Notes under the pieces: generated by a model
Told to the model about the DNA's origin: nothing
The model's input: the letters and a program-made list of their open reading frames with translations, nothing else
Database searches by the model: none
Translations under genes and position numbers: made by a program
In this document: positions 5,355 through 6,274 of the stretch, in pieces
Position numbering within the stretch: the stretch's first letter is position 1
Layout of the letters: every line of letters starts with the position of its first letter
Assembly (NCBI GenBank): GCA_019244985.1
Contig: JAFASB010000278.1
Span: forward strand, 1-6,274
Reading direction: 5' to 3'
DNA: 6,274 nt
Source: Acidimicrobiia bacterium
GTDB taxonomy: Bacteria > Actinomycetota > Acidimicrobiia > Acidimicrobiales > AC-14

Positions 5355-5370
5355 TGTGAACGCATTCACG
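5355..5370. promoter_or_regulatory. CRP/FNR-family-like binding site 2, just upstream of the whiB1 ribosome site
   Basis: TGTGA-ACGCAT-TCACG matches TGTGA-N6-TCACA at 9 of 10 half-site positions. The symmetry is wider: TTTGTGAA (5353-5360) and TTCACGAA (5365-5372) are reverse complements apart from one position. It ends 2 bp before the AGGAGG ribosome site and lies downstream of the predicted promoter, so a bound protein would act as a roadblock or on a further promoter. The same stretch could fold as an RNA hairpin next to the ribosome site. Confidence 0.5.
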
Positions 5371-5374
5371 AACC

Positions 5375-5381
5375 AGGAGGT
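5375..5381 (+). promoter_or_regulatory. strong Shine-Dalgarno (AGGAGGT) fixing the whiB1 start
   Basis: AGGAGGT ends 3 nt before GTG 5385. It is the only strong ribosome site in the window and decides between the GTG and an open frame that extends 44 codons further upstream. That extension would run through the promoter and both candidate operators. Confidence 0.85.
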
Positions 5382-5384
5382 ACC

Positions 5385-5678
5385 GTGGCCCTGACTTGGA
5401 GCCACACCTACGGGTGGGACATCGAGGACTGGCGCGACCGGTCGGCGTGCCGGGACACGGACCCGGACCTGTTCTTCCCCGTCGGCACCACCGGGCCGGC
5501 CATCGAGCAGATCGAGGCGGCCAAGGCCGTGTGCCGGGCCTGCGAAGTCCAGAGTGCCTGCCTCGAGTTCGCGCTGGCCACCAACCAGGAAGCCGGCGTG
5601 TGGGGTGGCACCTCCGAGGAGGAGCGCCGCAAGCTCCGCAAGTCCTGGCTCTCCCGCCAGGCCCGCCGCACCGCTTAA
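5385..5678 (+). CDS. whiB1: WhiB1-type [4Fe-4S] transcriptional regulator
   Basis: A 97-residue WhiB-like (Wbl) protein. The four cluster ligands are Cys22, Cys50, Cys53 and Cys59, giving the family C-Xn-C-X2-C-X5-C pattern. The conserved GVWGG turn is at 71-75, followed by a basic C-terminal tail (EERRKLRKSW at 79-88, RQARR at 91-95) for DNA contact. CRDTDPDLFFPVG (22-34) and GPAIEQIEAAKAVC (37-50) closely resemble mycobacterial WhiB1, as I recall it. In M. tuberculosis WhiB1 is essential, binds region 4 of the primary sigma factor SigA, and its cluster reacts with nitric oxide. The neighbouring convergent pdtaS-like gene matches the M. tuberculosis order Rv3219/Rv3220c and supports the subtype. 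The N-terminus, about 14 residues before WRDRSAC with several aromatics, is longer than in mycobacterial WhiB1. The start is GTG 5385 behind a strong ribosome site. The stop is only 10 bp from the stop of the opposing gene. Confidence 0.92.
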   Translation: MALTWSHTYGWDIEDWRDRSACRDTDPDLFFPVGTTGPAIEQIEAAKAVCRACEVQSACLEFALATNQEAGVWGGTSEEERRKLRKSWLSRQARRTA

Positions 5679-5688
5679 TTCTCGACTG

Positions 5689-6274
5689 TCACCCGGTCAC
5701 TGTCGCCGGGTGGACCGGGATGCGGAGCTCGACGACTGTTCCCTTTCCGCTGTCGCGCGAGTCCATCGAGATCACGCCGCTCATCTCGCTGTCGACGAGC
5801 GCGGCGACGATCGTGAGCCCCAGGCTGCTGTTGGTGTCGAGGGAGAACCCGGGCGGGAGTCCGACGCCGTCGTCCTCGACCCGCACGCACAGCTCGACCC
5901 CGTCGTTCTCGAGAGCGATGCGGATGTGGCCGCCGGGGTGGTCGTCGGGGAAGGCATGCTCGACGGCATTCTGGAGGAGCTCGCTGACGACGAGCGCCAG
6001 CGGCGTGGCCACCTCGGCCCGGAGCTCGCCGGCGTCGCCGACGACCGTGAACTCGACGGCGTGGTCGGGCGCGATCAGACCCTCCTCTGCCATCCGCGTG
6101 AGCTGGCGCAGGATCTCGCCGAACTCCAGCTCTTCCCCCGCGGCGCGCGACAGCGTCTCGTGCACGAGGGCGATCGACCGGATGCGGCGCACCGACTCCT
6201 CGACGGCGGTCTTGGCCTCGGCGTTGTCCATGCGCCGGCCCTGGATCCGCAGCAGCGACGAGATCGTCTGCAGG
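5689..6274 (-). CDS. pdtaS: PdtaS-like sensor histidine kinase, C-terminal part
   Basis: This is the C-terminal 194 codons of a cytosolic HisKA_2-type histidine kinase; the N-terminus lies beyond the right edge. The visible part opens with LQTISSLLRIQGRRMDNAEA, the tail of the phosphoacceptor helix. The His itself (usually HHRVKNN just upstream) is outside the window. Next comes VRRIRSIALVHETLS, typical of the family, and then the ATPase domain: N-box SELLQNAVEHAF, G1 box DDGVGLPPGFS, G2 region SSLGLTIVAALV and a final GKGTVVELRIP strand. All ATP-site motifs appear intact. From memory, M. tuberculosis PdtaS (Rv3220c) reads very similarly and phosphorylates PdtaR, an ANTAR-domain RNA-binding response regulator, in nitric-oxide and copper signalling. 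No sensor domain and no response regulator are seen here. An internal ATG at 6231 is not the start because homology continues upstream of it. Confidence 0.9.
   Translation of the reverse strand, partial: LQTISSLLRIQGRRMDNAEAKTAVEESVRRIRSIALVHETLSRAAGEELEFGEILRQLTRMAEEGLIAPDHAVEFTVVGDAGELRAEVATPLALVVSELLQNAVEHAFPDDHPGGHIRIALENDGVELCVRVEDDGVGLPPGFSLDTNSSLGLTIVAALVDSEMSGVISMDSRDSGKGTVVELRIPVHPATVTG

Noticed and set aside
5253..5384. A 44-residue N-terminal extension of WhiB1.
   Set aside because: It runs through the predicted promoter and both candidate operators, while a strong AGGAGGT fixes the GTG at 5385.
1..6274. Mobile element, prophage, CRISPR, defence system or tRNA gene.
   Set aside because: No repeats with spacers, transposase, integrase, terminal inverted repeats or tRNA-like folds were seen; all genes fit ordinary chromosomal actinobacterial functions.

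Overview
The window is GC-rich, gene-dense bacterial DNA. It looks actinomycetal: a WhiB-family Fe-S regulator, a PdtaS-type histidine kinase, a lactone oxidase resembling M. tuberculosis Rv1771, GTG/TTG starts and likely leaderless promoters. The anti-sigma/sigma pair and the mycobacterium-like but distinct proteins suggest a non-mycobacterial lineage, perhaps Acidimicrobiia; that placement is inference.

Layout, left to right. (1) 1-537 (-): N-terminal part of an FAD-linked aldonolactone oxidase running off the left edge. (2) 538-574: a 37-bp divergent spacer with facing TAnnnT elements, each 8 nt from an ATG. (3) 575-1252 (+): a small three-helix membrane protein with a DUF4234-like segment at each end. 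(4) 1293-3052 (-): etfB then etfA, the electron-transfer flavoprotein. (5) 3053-3142: divergent spacer containing a perfect 8-bp-arm inverted repeat. (6) 3143-5199 (+): a compact operon of a degenerate RsbW-like anti-sigma protein, a SigB/SigF/SigG-family sigma factor, and a diacylglycerol/sphingosine-kinase-fold lipid kinase whose TTG start overlaps the sigma stop codon. (7) 5200-5384: a dense regulatory region with a 15-bp palindrome, two CRP-like palindromes exactly 126 bp apart and a likely sigma-A-type promoter. (8) 5385-5678 (+): whiB1. (9) 5689-6274 (-): the C-terminal half of a PdtaS-like histidine kinase, convergent with whiB1 and only 10 bp from it.

How the genes fit together: EtfAB carries electrons from acyl-CoA dehydrogenases to the respiratory chain. 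The right half is a regulatory block with an alternative sigma factor and partner, a lipid kinase that may be co-expressed, a nitric-oxide/redox-responsive WhiB1 and a PdtaS sensor. whiB1 and pdtaS are also neighbours in M. tuberculosis (Rv3219/Rv3220c), which supports both names. I found no tRNA, rRNA, CRISPR, IS element or integration scar. The most interesting items are the whiB1 upstream region and the anti-sigma homologue, which lacks recognisable ATP-binding boxes. No clearly new multi-gene system is evident.
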